Shown: positions 46,215 through 55,781 of the stretch, one piece after another
How positions within the stretch are numbered: position 1 is the first letter of the stretch
Layout of the letters: each line of letters begins with the position of its first letter
Assembly (NCBI RefSeq): GCF_024029335.1
Contig: NZ_CP097116.1
Span: 186,001 to 250,000 of the forward strand
DNA from: Fructilactobacillus myrtifloralis
Lineage (GTDB): Bacteria; Bacillota; Bacilli; Lactobacillales; Lactobacillaceae
Length of the DNA stretch: 64,000 bases
Direction: 5' to 3'
Made by a program: the position numbers and the translations under genes
Notes under the pieces: model-generated
What the model was told of the DNA's origin: nothing
Seen by the model: only the letters and a program-made list of their open reading frames with translations
The model's database searches: none

Positions 46215-48563
46215 TTATTTAGTCCCAGCCGTAGGTTGAGGCTGGTTCGCAGTTTGATTATTCCCACCTTGGTTATTCGCAGGGGCGGTTTGGTTATTAG
46301 TCCCAGTCGTTGGTTGGGAATTATTCTGTTGCTGACTGTTCCCACCGTTATTAGGGGCTGGTTCTGGATTGGTTTGTTTCTCATTGTTGTTCGTTTGCGG
46401 AGTGGCTGCTGGTTTTTGTTCGTTATTAGCCGTGGTACCGCTGTTGGTATTTTTATCCGTAGTTTGTTCTTCCTGTTTATTTGGTTGATTATTCGGCAGG
46501 TTGACAACGGCCTTATTATCAGCAGTTTGACCCGCTTGCGTATTGTTCTTAATTACGTTTTCCTTCAGGTCGCCTGCATGGCCAGCAATGTAGTACTGAG
46601 TTTGGTTATCAACCTTGGTCTTAACTACGTTGGCTGGTTTCGTCCAGTTGTCGTTTGGCAAGTCCTGGGAAGCATTTTGCATGATTTCCTTATAGAACAG
46701 CTGGGCAATTTTGGACTGCGATTGCGAAATGTAGTGACCTGGTTCTAACGGTTTATCGTACCCAGTCCAAACTGAGAGCGAGAGGTTCTTGGTGTAACCA
46801 GTAAACCAAGAATCCATGCTGGAGTTTTCTGGCACCGAACTGAGCCAATCATCAGGATACTGAGTGGTTCCGGTCTTTCCGGCCTGGTTTAAGCCGGGAA
46901 TGTTAGCCGCCGTCCCCGACCCCTTTGGATCAGTCATCACACCTTTCAGCATGTCCGTGATCATAAAGGCCGTGGATTCAGACATCGCTTCTTTTCCGCT
47001 CGGTGAGTAGGTCTTGGTTTCGCCCGTTGGGGTTTCGACCTTTGAAATGGCATAGGGTTTGTAGTAAGTTCCACCGTTCGCAAAGGCGGCGTAGGCAGCG
47101 GCCTCTTGCTTCGTTGAAATGTAAGCTCCAATCCCGTTTTGCAGGTTCAGCGGTTCTTTAAAGCTCATCCCTAAGCCGTTCAAGAATTCGGTTGCCCGCG
47201 GGACTCCAACTGCTTCCAGGGTGCGAATGGCAGGAATGTTCCGCGACTCAACGAGTGCTTGTCGCATGGTCATGGTTCCTTCGTATTTATTATCGAAATC
47301 ATGCAGTTGTCGATTAGTGCCAGGGTAAGTATATGGCGTATCTTTAACTGGTTGGTAGGTTGGATAATTTAGGTACTCAATGGCAGGACCATAATCCATG
47401 AGCGGCTTCATGGTAGAACCACTGGAATGGTCCGTTTGGACGGCTCGGTTTAACCCGAACTGAATGTTTTGCTTCCGACTACCAAGCATTGCTACGATTT
47501 TCCCGTTATTCGGGTTCGTCATCGTGGCTCCGATTTGAAAGTCATTGTTAGGGAAGTTTAAGCCTGAATTATCATCGTTTGCTAGTTGATACATCTGTTT
47601 CTGGGTATCCATATCAATGTTTGTATAAACTTTGTTGCCGGCGTTTAGTTTGTAACCCTTTTGATTCATTTCTTGCAGAACTTGCCCGATGTAAGCATCT
47701 GCGTACTTCTCATCTTTTTGCGTTGGCGTTTTATCAACGTTTTGTTTATCAATGCCCGCCTGAACGTCTTCTTGTTCGGCCTGATTAGCTTGTTTTCTGG
47801 TAATGGCTTTGTTTTTCACCATTGCTTCTAGAACTTGGTTTCTCCGGGACGTAGCGTATTTCGGATTATGCACTGGATTGTAAGCCACGGGAGCTTGGGG
47901 AAGACCAGCCAGCAGGGCCGTTTGGGCCAAATCCAGTTCACTCAGAGGTTTGTGGTACATTACTTCGGAAGCCGTTTGCATTCCGTACGCATTGTTACCC
48001 ATATAAACTTTATTAATGTAGAACTCTAAAATTTGTTGCTTGCTGTATTCGCGGTTTACCTTAGTGGCTAACCAGGCTTCTTGCGCCTTCCGTTTTATGG
48101 TTTGGTCAGACGCTTTGGTAGAAAAGACGGACAGTTTAACCAGTTGCTGGGTTAGGGTACTTCCTCCCTGTAATCCGCCACCGCCAAAGAGATTATTAAC
48201 GGCCGCACCGGCGATCCGGACGGGGTCAACCCCCTTATCGGTGTAAAAATGCCGATCTTCAACCGAGATAATCGCGTTCTTCATGTTTTCAGGAATATCC
48301 TTTTGTTTAACATAATCGCGATTTTGCATTCCTAACCGTGAGATGACCTTTCCATTGCGATCATAGATCGTCGTGGAGTTATCACTAGACAGGGTTTTAT
48401 ACGAAATGTTGGGGGCAGTTGAGGCATAATAAGTAAAGACCCCACATCCCACTAGAAAAAGCACAACGAGGAAAAACAGCACCCACATGGTGATTTGAAA
48501 AACGGGGCCCCGTTTCTTCTTGCGATTTTTCTTTAAACGACTATAAACTTCATCGGAACTCAT
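46215..48563 (-). CDS. pbp1A: Class A penicillin-binding protein 1A
   Basis: Bifunctional peptidoglycan synthase. A cytoplasmic basic segment and one membrane helix (about 24-47) lead to the GT51 glycosyltransferase domain with SVEDRHFYTDKGVD and GGSTLTQQLVKLS. The transpeptidase domain has SGSTMKPL (nucleophile Ser), SRN in ALVESRNIPA and KTGTTQYPDD. The last hundred residues are an Asn/Gln/Thr/Pro/Gly low-complexity tail, probably extended in the wall. Length is 782 aa. It is two bases after recU, the standard recU-pbp1A operon. Confidence 0.95.
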   Translation of the reverse strand: MSSDEVYSRLKKNRKKKRGPVFQITMWVLFFLVVLFLVGCGVFTYYASTAPNISYKTLSSDNSTTIYDRNGKVISRLGMQNRDYVKQKDIPENMKNAIISVEDRHFYTDKGVDPVRIAGAAVNNLFGGGGLQGGSTLTQQLVKLSVFSTKASDQTIKRKAQEAWLATKVNREYSKQQILEFYINKVYMGNNAYGMQTASEVMYHKPLSELDLAQTALLAGLPQAPVAYNPVHNPKYATSRRNQVLEAMVKNKAITRKQANQAEQEDVQAGIDKQNVDKTPTQKDEKYADAYIGQVLQEMNQKGYKLNAGNKVYTNIDMDTQKQMYQLANDDNSGLNFPNNDFQIGATMTNPNNGKIVAMLGSRKQNIQFGLNRAVQTDHSSGSTMKPLMDYGPAIEYLNYPTYQPVKDTPYTYPGTNRQLHDFDNKYEGTMTMRQALVESRNIPAIRTLEAVGVPRATEFLNGLGMSFKEPLNLQNGIGAYISTKQEAAAYAAFANGGTYYKPYAISKVETPTGETKTYSPSGKEAMSESTAFMITDMLKGVMTDPKGSGTAANIPGLNQAGKTGTTQYPDDWLSSVPENSSMDSWFTGYTKNLSLSVWTGYDKPLEPGHYISQSQSKIAQLFYKEIMQNASQDLPNDNWTKPANVVKTKVDNQTQYYIAGHAGDLKENVIKNNTQAGQTADNKAVVNLPNNQPNKQEEQTTDKNTNSGTTANNEQKPAATPQTNNNEKQTNPEPAPNNGGNSQQQNNSQPTTGTNNQTAPANNQGGNNQTANQPQPTAGTK

Positions 48564-48565
48564 GC

Positions 48566-49183
48566 TTATTCTCCTTTATTCTTATCAATAATTGCTTGGA
48601 CCGCATCGAGATAGGGAATTAACGGGTTAATTTTAGGTTTAATCAGGTACGCCGTGGTGGCTAATTCTGTTCTTGTAATCGATTTTCTCCCCCCGTTAAA
48701 TTGCCGTTCCCAAAATCGGAATAAGTCTGGGCCGTTTAACAAGTATATTTCATTTTTCCGCACAAAGCGAATTAAAGCAAAACAAATGCCCCCCAAATCA
48801 GCACAACTTTGCATGTGCTGAATTTGGTGGGGGTGGAAGTTGGCTAACGGAAAGGAATGGAGGTTGGTCGTTTCCTTGGCATCAAAATCAAGGTAGTAAC
48901 CGGCATAAATCCCATTATAATCGGTGGTTGAGGCTTGTTTAAAGTAGGCTTCTTTGATGACCGCTGCACTTCGTTTGGGATAATCAACGTTCACAATCTG
49001 AATCGGGGTGGGCTTTTTATGGACTACCGCGATTTGTTGTGCTTGATAAAATTGATTACTTTGATTAATCTCGGCTTCAAGTGACATCCCCCGGTCCCCA
49101 TGGACCGTGGTGGAGTGGGGTTGTGCTCTATGGTTGGCAGTGAAAGTTTGAAAGGGACGTCCATTCGGATAATTGATTGTCAA
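48566..49183 (-). CDS. recU: Holliday junction resolvase RecU
   Basis: Endonuclease that resolves recombination intermediates and works with RuvAB. Conserved blocks: MTINYPNGRPFQ at the start, RGMSLEAEINQSNQFY, VDYPKRSAAVIKEAYFKQ and YAGYYLDFDAKET (catalytic acidic/Lys residues). Length is 205 aa. The start is TTG with AAGGAGG directly upstream. Confidence 0.95.
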   Translation of the reverse strand: MTINYPNGRPFQTFTANHRAQPHSTTVHGDRGMSLEAEINQSNQFYQAQQIAVVHKKPTPIQIVNVDYPKRSAAVIKEAYFKQASTTDYNGIYAGYYLDFDAKETTNLHSFPLANFHPHQIQHMQSCADLGGICFALIRFVRKNEIYLLNGPDLFRFWERQFNGGRKSITRTELATTAYLIKPKINPLIPYLDAVQAIIDKNKGE

Positions 49184-49245
49184 ATTAACCTCCTTATAAA
49201 TTGAGCAATTAATTTGAAGCGTGGTATATTACAGATGATGGTTCC

Positions 49246-49254
49246 ATTATAGCA
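49246..49254 (-). promoter_or_regulatory. Extended -10 box for recU-pbp1A
   Basis: On the minus strand TGCTATAAT is a perfect -10 with the TGn extension, about 60 bases before the recU start. The possible -35 (TTTATT, 17 bases further) is weak. Confidence 0.5.
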
Positions 49255-49296
49255 ATTTCAACCGATGAATAAAATTATACTAATTCAGGTGACTTT

Positions 49297-49866
49297 ATGA
49301 GTAGACAATGGATAACGGGATATCGTAGTTATGAATTAGGGGCCTTTGACGAGCAAAGTCCCAAGGTGCAAATCATTAAACGAGCACTACGAGAGCAAAT
49401 GGTCAATTTAATTGAGAATGGCTGCGATTGGATTATTACTGGAGCCCAACTTGGCACGGAACAGTGGGCAGTGGAAATTGCTGCCGACTTAAAAACCACC
49501 TTTCCAGGCCAGTTTCAGATTGCTGTCATGCTTCCGTTTGCAGAGTTTGGTTCCCAATGGAATGAGAATAATCAAATGCGACTGCAACACGTCCTGGCAT
49601 TAGCTGACTTTTCCACCACGGTGAGTCGATCAGAGTACCATAGTCCCCAACAATTAAAGAATTACCAGCGGTTCATGTTAACGCACACTGACGGGGCACT
49701 GTTACTCTATGATTCTGAAAATGAAGGGAAGACACACTATGACTTAGGCGCAATTCACCAGTTTCAGTCTGATCATCCCTATGTGTGTCAATTGATTGAG
49801 TTTGACGATTTACAGGAAGTCGCCGATCAGTACGAAGCCGAAAGAAATGCTGAATTTTCGGAATGA
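49297..49866 (+). CDS. ypsA: YpsA-family protein (DUF1273, SLOG fold)
   Basis: 189-residue Rossmann-like SLOG-family protein found next to gpsB in Firmicutes. Recognisable segments: ITGYRSYELGAF at the start, ENGCDWIITGAQLGTEQWAVE, with the Gly-rich nucleotide pocket, and FMLTHTDGALLLYD. In Bacillus and Staphylococcus YpsA influences cell division together with GpsB. The ligand is unknown. It is divergent from recU across a 113-base gap. Confidence 0.88.
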   Translation: MSRQWITGYRSYELGAFDEQSPKVQIIKRALREQMVNLIENGCDWIITGAQLGTEQWAVEIAADLKTTFPGQFQIAVMLPFAEFGSQWNENNQMRLQHVLALADFSTTVSRSEYHSPQQLKNYQRFMLTHTDGALLLYDSENEGKTHYDLGAIHQFQSDHPYVCQLIEFDDLQEVADQYEAERNAEFSE

Positions 49867-49911
49867 TTGTGTTATAATGTGATAGTTACCAAACGATAAG
49901 AGGTGCAGATT

Positions 49912-50280
49912 ATGGATAGCATTAACTTTACTCCCAAAGATATTTTGCAAAAAGAATTTCGGCAAAAGATGCGGGGTTATGATCCAACTGACGTCGATTC
50001 ATTCCTAGATGAGATTATCAAGGACTATGAAACCTTTCAAAAGGAACTCGACGACAAGGACCAACGTATTGCTCAGTTAGTTGCTGAAAACAACCAACTG
50101 AAAGCGCAACAAGTAGCGCCAACGCCCCAGGCTACTCCAGCACAGCCCCAACCACGCTCAAACACTCAGGCGCAGCCAACTGCTTCTGAGAGTCAAGCAA
50201 CCGACAGTACGACGCTCGATATTTTACGCCGGTTGTCGAACCTGGAACAACGGGTGTTTGGTGACGGATATCACGGATAG
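49912..50280 (+). CDS. gpsB: Cell division protein GpsB (DivIVA-like)
   Basis: Adaptor that shuttles penicillin-binding proteins between division and elongation sites. The DivIVA-like N-terminus reads FTPKDILQKEFRQKMRGYDPTD and continues into a coiled-coil (about 30-70). A Pro/Gln-rich linker leads to the C-terminal helix LDILRRLSNLEQRVFG. I reject the GTG at 49903 because it lies within the ribosome site AAGAGGTG, and use ATG 49912 (122 aa). A -10 TATAAT is at 49873. In other species GpsB stimulates or is phosphorylated by PrkC, whose gene is missing at its usual place here. Confidence 0.94.
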   Translation: MDSINFTPKDILQKEFRQKMRGYDPTDVDSFLDEIIKDYETFQKELDDKDQRIAQLVAENNQLKAQQVAPTPQATPAQPQPRSNTQAQPTASESQATDSTTLDILRRLSNLEQRVFGDGYHG

Positions 50281-50286
50281 GTGTTA

Positions 50287-50684
50287 ATTGGTGTAGGTTC
50301 TGAGTAATCGCGGTCAGCAATCGCTGGCTGAGGAAAGTCCACTCTCGCACAAGCTGCGATGCTTGTAGTGTTCGTGCCCGGTGAAAAAATAAGCCGAGGG
50401 ATTGCAAATGCAATTACGGCGAAGGAATTGGCTACGGCTTTGGCTATGCCTTAGTACTTCCTAAGGTGCTATAGAGACGATTAATTCAAGAAATTGAATT
50501 ACTGGAACGCAGTAAACCCCGCGAGCGGGAAACCCAAACTTTGGTAGGGGAGCTTTACACACGGAAATTGAACTAAGTGTAGGGCAAGAATCAAATGATT
50601 CTTGAGATAGATGATTACTACTCGATTGTTAGTCCTGATCTTTCAATTGAGCACAAAACATGGCTTACAGGAGCCTACACCAAT
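50287..50684 (+). ncRNA. rnpB: RNase P RNA, type B
   Basis: Catalytic RNA of ribonuclease P, which trims tRNA 5' ends. The closing P1 helix is visible as ATTGGTGTAGG (50287-50297) pairing with CCTACACCAAT (50674-50684). Universally conserved blocks include GAGGAAAGTCC near 50330, the GGTAGGGGAGCTTTACAC region and the 3' ACATGGCTTACAG element. About 398 nt long. Position between gpsB and rlmL is conserved in Firmicutes. An intrinsic terminator follows directly. Confidence 0.95.
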
Positions 50685-50690
50685 CAGGAT

Positions 50691-50717
50691 GAGTGGGTTT
50701 TTTCCCACTCTTTTTTT
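50691..50717 (+). terminator. Terminator of rnpB
   Basis: GAGTGGG and CCCACTC form the stem around a T-loop, followed by a seven-T run. Confidence 0.93.
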
Positions 50718-50739
50718 ATAGAATTAGAAAGGACAACGC

Positions 50740-51870
50740 ATGCAAACATTTAAACTGATGGCTACCTGTGCGGCGGGAATTGAAGCCGTAACTGCCACGG
50801 AATTAAAGCAATTAGGTTATCAAGTCGAGGTTCGCAATGGGATGGTGCTGTTTACCGGAACGGTTGCAGACATCATTAAAACAAACCTCTGGTTACGCAC
50901 TGCCGATCGGATTAAAATCATCGTCGGTGAATTTGAGGCGCAAACGTTTGATGATTTATTTGAAGGAACAAAAGCATTACCCTGGGAGCGGTTAATTCCG
51001 ATGGATGGCCAATTTCCGGTGGCCGGTCGGTCGAAAAAATCGCTGTTGCATAGCGTTCCCGACGTGCAAGCCATTACGAAAAAAGCGATTGCCACTAAAC
51101 TGGCCACTTTTTATCACCGGCGCACGCGCTTACCAGAAACTGGTGGATTATATCCATTAGAAGTGCGGATTGTGAAAAACCACGTCGTAGAACTTTTAGA
51201 TACTACGGGACCGAGTTTGTTCAAGCGGGGGTACCGGATTGCAAAGGGGGAAGCCCCGTTAAAGGAAAACATGGCCGCAGCGTTAGTGTTGTTAACGAAC
51301 TGGCATCCGGAGACGATGCCGTTTCTAGATCCAATGTGTGGTTCCGGAACGATTCCGATTGAAGCCGCGATGATTGCTCGCAACATCGCCCCCGGCAGCA
51401 AACGGTCCTTTGCATTTGAGGCCTGGGATTGGATTAGTCCCGATCTCGTAGCCACAGCCCGTACCGAAGCCCAAGCTGCCGTAAAAGAGCAAGGGGCGCT
51501 CCAGATTCAAGCTTCCGATGTAAATGGTGAAATGATTAATCATGCCAAGGTGAATGCCGAAGCCATGGGGCTGTTACACGACATTCAGTTTAAACAACTC
51601 GCCGTCCAGGATTTTCATACGGACGAACGTGATGGCGTGGTCGTTACAAACCCGCCCTACGGACAACGACTAGGGGATCAAGCAGCTGCTACGAAGCTCT
51701 ACCAGGCGTTGGGAATTGTCTTTCGGCCTTTAACCAGTTGGTCAAAGTACTTCCTTACCAGTGATTTGAACTTTGAAGTAGCCTATGGAGAACGGGCAAC
51801 CAAACGACGCAAGTTGTATAACGGCCAGATCAGAACGGACTACTTCCAGTACTGGGGGAATAACCGTTAA
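50740..51870 (+). CDS. rlmL: THUMP-domain class I SAM-dependent RNA methyltransferase (RlmL-like)
   Basis: Putative 23S rRNA guanine-N2-methyltransferase, orthologue of Bacillus YpsC. The N-terminal THUMP domain (about 45-155) precedes the Rossmann domain with LDPMCGSGTIPIEAAMIARN. The catalytic N-methyltransferase motif is in VVTNPPYGQRLGD. Length is 376 aa. It follows the rnpB terminator, and its last bases include the ribosome site of the next gene. Confidence 0.9.
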   Translation: MQTFKLMATCAAGIEAVTATELKQLGYQVEVRNGMVLFTGTVADIIKTNLWLRTADRIKIIVGEFEAQTFDDLFEGTKALPWERLIPMDGQFPVAGRSKKSLLHSVPDVQAITKKAIATKLATFYHRRTRLPETGGLYPLEVRIVKNHVVELLDTTGPSLFKRGYRIAKGEAPLKENMAAALVLLTNWHPETMPFLDPMCGSGTIPIEAAMIARNIAPGSKRSFAFEAWDWISPDLVATARTEAQAAVKEQGALQIQASDVNGEMINHAKVNAEAMGLLHDIQFKQLAVQDFHTDERDGVVVTNPPYGQRLGDQAAATKLYQALGIVFRPLTSWSKYFLTSDLNFEVAYGERATKRRKLYNGQIRTDYFQYWGNNR

Positions 51871-51883
51871 GGAGGAATCGCCT

Positions 51884-52996
51884 ACGAAACGCATTGCAAT
51901 TATTGGGAGTGGCATCGTTGGAACTAGTGCAGCGTACTTTTTAAACCACTGGACGAATCATTCCGAGGTTCAAGTAACTGTTTTTGATGCAGGAACCGGG
52001 CAAGCTACCCGGGCTGCAGCGGGGATTATTTCACCCTGGCTGTCCAAACGACGCAATCAGAAGTGGTACCACCTTGCGCGGGCGGGAGCAGAAGTCGTTG
52101 CTGAGTTGGCAACGACCACAAAGATGGATCAGTTAACCTACGCCCACAATGGCACCATCATTACTAGAAAGAATCCCTACCAACTAGCAGAATTAGTGGA
52201 ACTTGCGCAGGCCCGCAAGGTTGATGCTCCGCAAATGGGCGCACTAGTGCCACTTAGTCCTGCCCAAATCCGACAAGCACTCCCAATGTTAACGAAGCTC
52301 ACTACCCCGGGGTTATTTGTGGGGGGTGGCAGTTGGATGGATGGCCAACGATTTTGCCAGCACCTGTTGGCTAGTTGTAATTCACAATTAGAGCTAGTTA
52401 ATTCCCAAGCGGTCCAGTTACTAGATGAGCACCACTTAAAGCGTGGCGCGACCACGCAGGCTTTTGATAAAATCATTGTGGCAACGGGGGCCTGGACGAA
52501 AGCGGTCTTAGCTGCTTTGCACGTGGAAGCGGACGTTCGGCCGCAAAAGGGTCAATTAATTGAAATAAAATTAGCCCAACCAACTTTACCGAAGCGCCCC
52601 GTTTTAATGCCCGAAGCAGAAGCAGACTTGATTCCAGTTGCACCAGACCGGCTAATCGTGGGCGCAACCCATGATGATGAGGCCGGGTTTGACCTCACGA
52701 CCACCACGCAAGCAACTACCGAGCTACTTGCCACGGCGCAACGGTTCATGAGCGGAATTAGTCGGAAAAATGTTATTCTAGAAAGGGTTGGCACCCGGGC
52801 GTACACACCTGATTACGGCCCGTTTGTAGGCTCCGTTCCCGCGCATCCCGATGTCTTAGTGGGCACGGGCTTAGGTTCGTCGGGGTTAACGACCGGGCCG
52901 TTGGTCGGAAAGTTGCTAGCAAAGCTGGCACTAAACCAACCAGTCGACCTTGCTTATTACAGTAAACCAGTCACTAATTATTTACGTTCTGAGTGA
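51884..52996 (+). CDS. FAD-dependent oxidoreductase (DadA/glycine-oxidase-like), apparent ACG start
   Basis: Flavoprotein of the D-amino-acid dehydrogenase/glycine oxidase fold. The dinucleotide motif IAIIGSGIVGTSAAYFL begins four codons from the proposed start. IVATGAWTKAV and the C-terminal GTGLGSSGLTTGPLVGKLL complete the FAD site. A perfect AAGGAGG (51869-51875) lies eight bases before an in-frame ACG (51884), exactly where relatives have ATG. There is no ATG, GTG or TTG codon between that ribosome site and the FAD motif. The nearest upstream ATG (51785) would overlap rlmL by 86 bases and has no ribosome site. So the start is probably a non-canonical ACG or a mutated ATG. The substrate is unknown. 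Confidence 0.85.
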   Translation, partial: TKRIAIIGSGIVGTSAAYFLNHWTNHSEVQVTVFDAGTGQATRAAAGIISPWLSKRRNQKWYHLARAGAEVVAELATTTKMDQLTYAHNGTIITRKNPYQLAELVELAQARKVDAPQMGALVPLSPAQIRQALPMLTKLTTPGLFVGGGSWMDGQRFCQHLLASCNSQLELVNSQAVQLLDEHHLKRGATTQAFDKIIVATGAWTKAVLAALHVEADVRPQKGQLIEIKLAQPTLPKRPVLMPEAEADLIPVAPDRLIVGATHDDEAGFDLTTTTQATTELLATAQRFMSGISRKNVILERVGTRAYTPDYGPFVGSVPAHPDVLVGTGLGSSGLTTGPLVGKLLAKLALNQPVDLAYYSKPVTNYLRSE

Positions 52997-53388
52997 TGCA
53001 GGGCTTGAAGGGCTAACTGGTGGGCGCCTTTATTTTGTTGTTCTGGGATCCAATTCACAAACACAAGGGAAAATGGTGCTTGTAACTGATGAATCTGATC
53101 AACGTAGTGTTGATAGTGTTTTGCATAATTTTTATGCAGACTATCGGAAACGATTTTACTGTCCGTGTAGTAGTTAACGACCGTTGTGGCTAATTCAGCC
53201 CGCGTTAGTTTAGCGGTTAAAGTGCTAAACGCGAGGATGCAAGCTTGAAATTCGGCCTCATGATTATCAGTTGCAGTTAGCAAGCGTTTTACCTGATATT
53301 GTTTGTGATCTACAATCATTAAAATACCGGCACTACTGGCCTGCGTTTGAGGCCGTTCCGCGGCATCAGAATATAGTTTTATGTACAT
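52978..53388 (-). CDS. RNase HI-like protein
   Basis: RNase H-fold protein of 136 aa from the preferred ATG (the upstream ATG at 53400 contains the GGAG ribosome site). Catalytic positions are visible: Asp in LYSDAAE, Glu in NHEAEFQA and Asp in YYTDSK. The fourth usual acidic residue, in the motif N-x-x-A-D-x-L-A, is His here (NKGAHQLA). It is convergent with the oxidoreductase and overlaps its end by 19 bases. It may cleave RNA in RNA-DNA hybrids. Activity is not certain. Confidence 0.75.
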   Translation of the reverse strand: MYIKLYSDAAERPQTQASSAGILMIVDHKQYQVKRLLTATDNHEAEFQACILAFSTLTAKLTRAELATTVVNYYTDSKIVSDSLHKNYAKHYQHYVDQIHQLQAPFSLVFVNWIPEQQNKGAHQLALQALHHSERK

Positions 53389-53418
53389 GACAATCTCCAT
53401 TCGTAAAGGGTGTTTTTT

Positions 53419-53832
53419 ATGATAACGCAGAAAAGAAAATTTTTATATCAACCGCAACCGACGACTAGCGTCATTTGCTGGAGTTGGACCGTCATTGTTT
53501 TGTTGGTGGGAGTCATTATCTGGCTAGAAATTACCCAATTTCAAAACATTACGTTGGCCTTTTTCATTGCCTTTGCGGGTTTAACTTGGATCCAAATTTA
53601 CTTTCGTAAGTTGTTGGTTTGGTCAGATACAATTGAGATCCGCCAGGTTTTAAATCCCTTTGGCAAACAGTTGAGTTTACAATCGATTTCACGGGTCCAA
53701 GCTCATCGCAATAGCATCGCCTTTAATGCGGGCGGGCGGCGGTATAAATTCCTCTTACCGGCGAACTCGGTAATTGAGCTCCAAGAATTATTGGGTCAAT
53801 TCGGAAAACAGGAGGACGACCATGCGAGCTAA
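53419..53832 (+). CDS. EbsA-family small membrane protein
   Basis: 137-residue protein with two adjacent hydrophobic segments (about 17-38 and 44-63) and a C-terminal soluble part with PFGKQLSLQSISRVQAHRNS, reminiscent of a PH-like fold. It resembles the EbsA family of enterococci and lactobacilli, although I rely on length, topology and position next to an RNase H-like gene and lspA. ATG 53419 is favoured by AAAGGG spacing over GTG 53410. The function is unknown. The end overlaps lspA by 11 bases. Confidence 0.55.
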   Translation: MITQKRKFLYQPQPTTSVICWSWTVIVLLVGVIIWLEITQFQNITLAFFIAFAGLTWIQIYFRKLLVWSDTIEIRQVLNPFGKQLSLQSISRVQAHRNSIAFNAGGRRYKFLLPANSVIELQELLGQFGKQEDDHAS

Positions 53833-54288
53833 AGCGGGGGTCCGCAACCTGCTCTTAACGCTGGCGGGGATTTTGGGCCTCATTTTACTTGATCAGTTAG
53901 TTAAACACTGGGTTCGTGGTCACATTACCGTGGGCGGACACCGAACCGTCATTTCCGGGCTACTTTCTCTCACTAATCTAACTAATTCTGGAGCAGCCTG
54001 GAGTTTTTTGGCGGGTAATTCCTGGATATTTGTAATCATTGCGGTCGGAGCAATTGGGGTGTTTGGATGGTTCCTCTTTCAAAGTCGGTCGGAACCGGGC
54101 TTGTTAGTGGCAGTGGGCCTAATGTTTGCTGGAACGGCTGGCAATTTAATCGATCGGTTACAGTGGGGCGCAGTCACTGATTTTATTCAGTTAGATTTTC
54201 TGCAATTTCCCATCTTTAACCTAGCAGATTGTTATTTAACCATTGGCGTTATTTTACTGTTACTGCACTTGCTCGTAAAGGAGAACTA

Positions 54289-54289
<1 letters not shown>
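53822..54289 (+). CDS. lspA: Lipoprotein signal peptidase
   Basis: Membrane aspartyl protease that removes signal peptides from prolipoproteins. Four hydrophobic helices over 155 aa. The two catalytic Asp residues are in GNLIDRLQWGAVTDF and IFNLADCYLTIG. Other family motifs are LLDQLVKHWV and LTNSGAAWSFL. I use ATG 53822, set by CAGGAGG, rather than the upstream in-frame codon. The stop overlaps the rluD start (TAATG). Confidence 0.95.
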
Positions 54290-55753
<1,464 letters not shown>

Positions 55754-55781
55754 TGATTACTCCAGGTGAGGAGGTACTTCC

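Noticed and set aside
46191-46748. 185-residue plus-strand open frame opposite the pbp1A tail
   Set aside because: It is antisense to the low-complexity end of pbp1A, where repeat codons leave the other strand open. It has no ribosome site and starts within a terminator stem.
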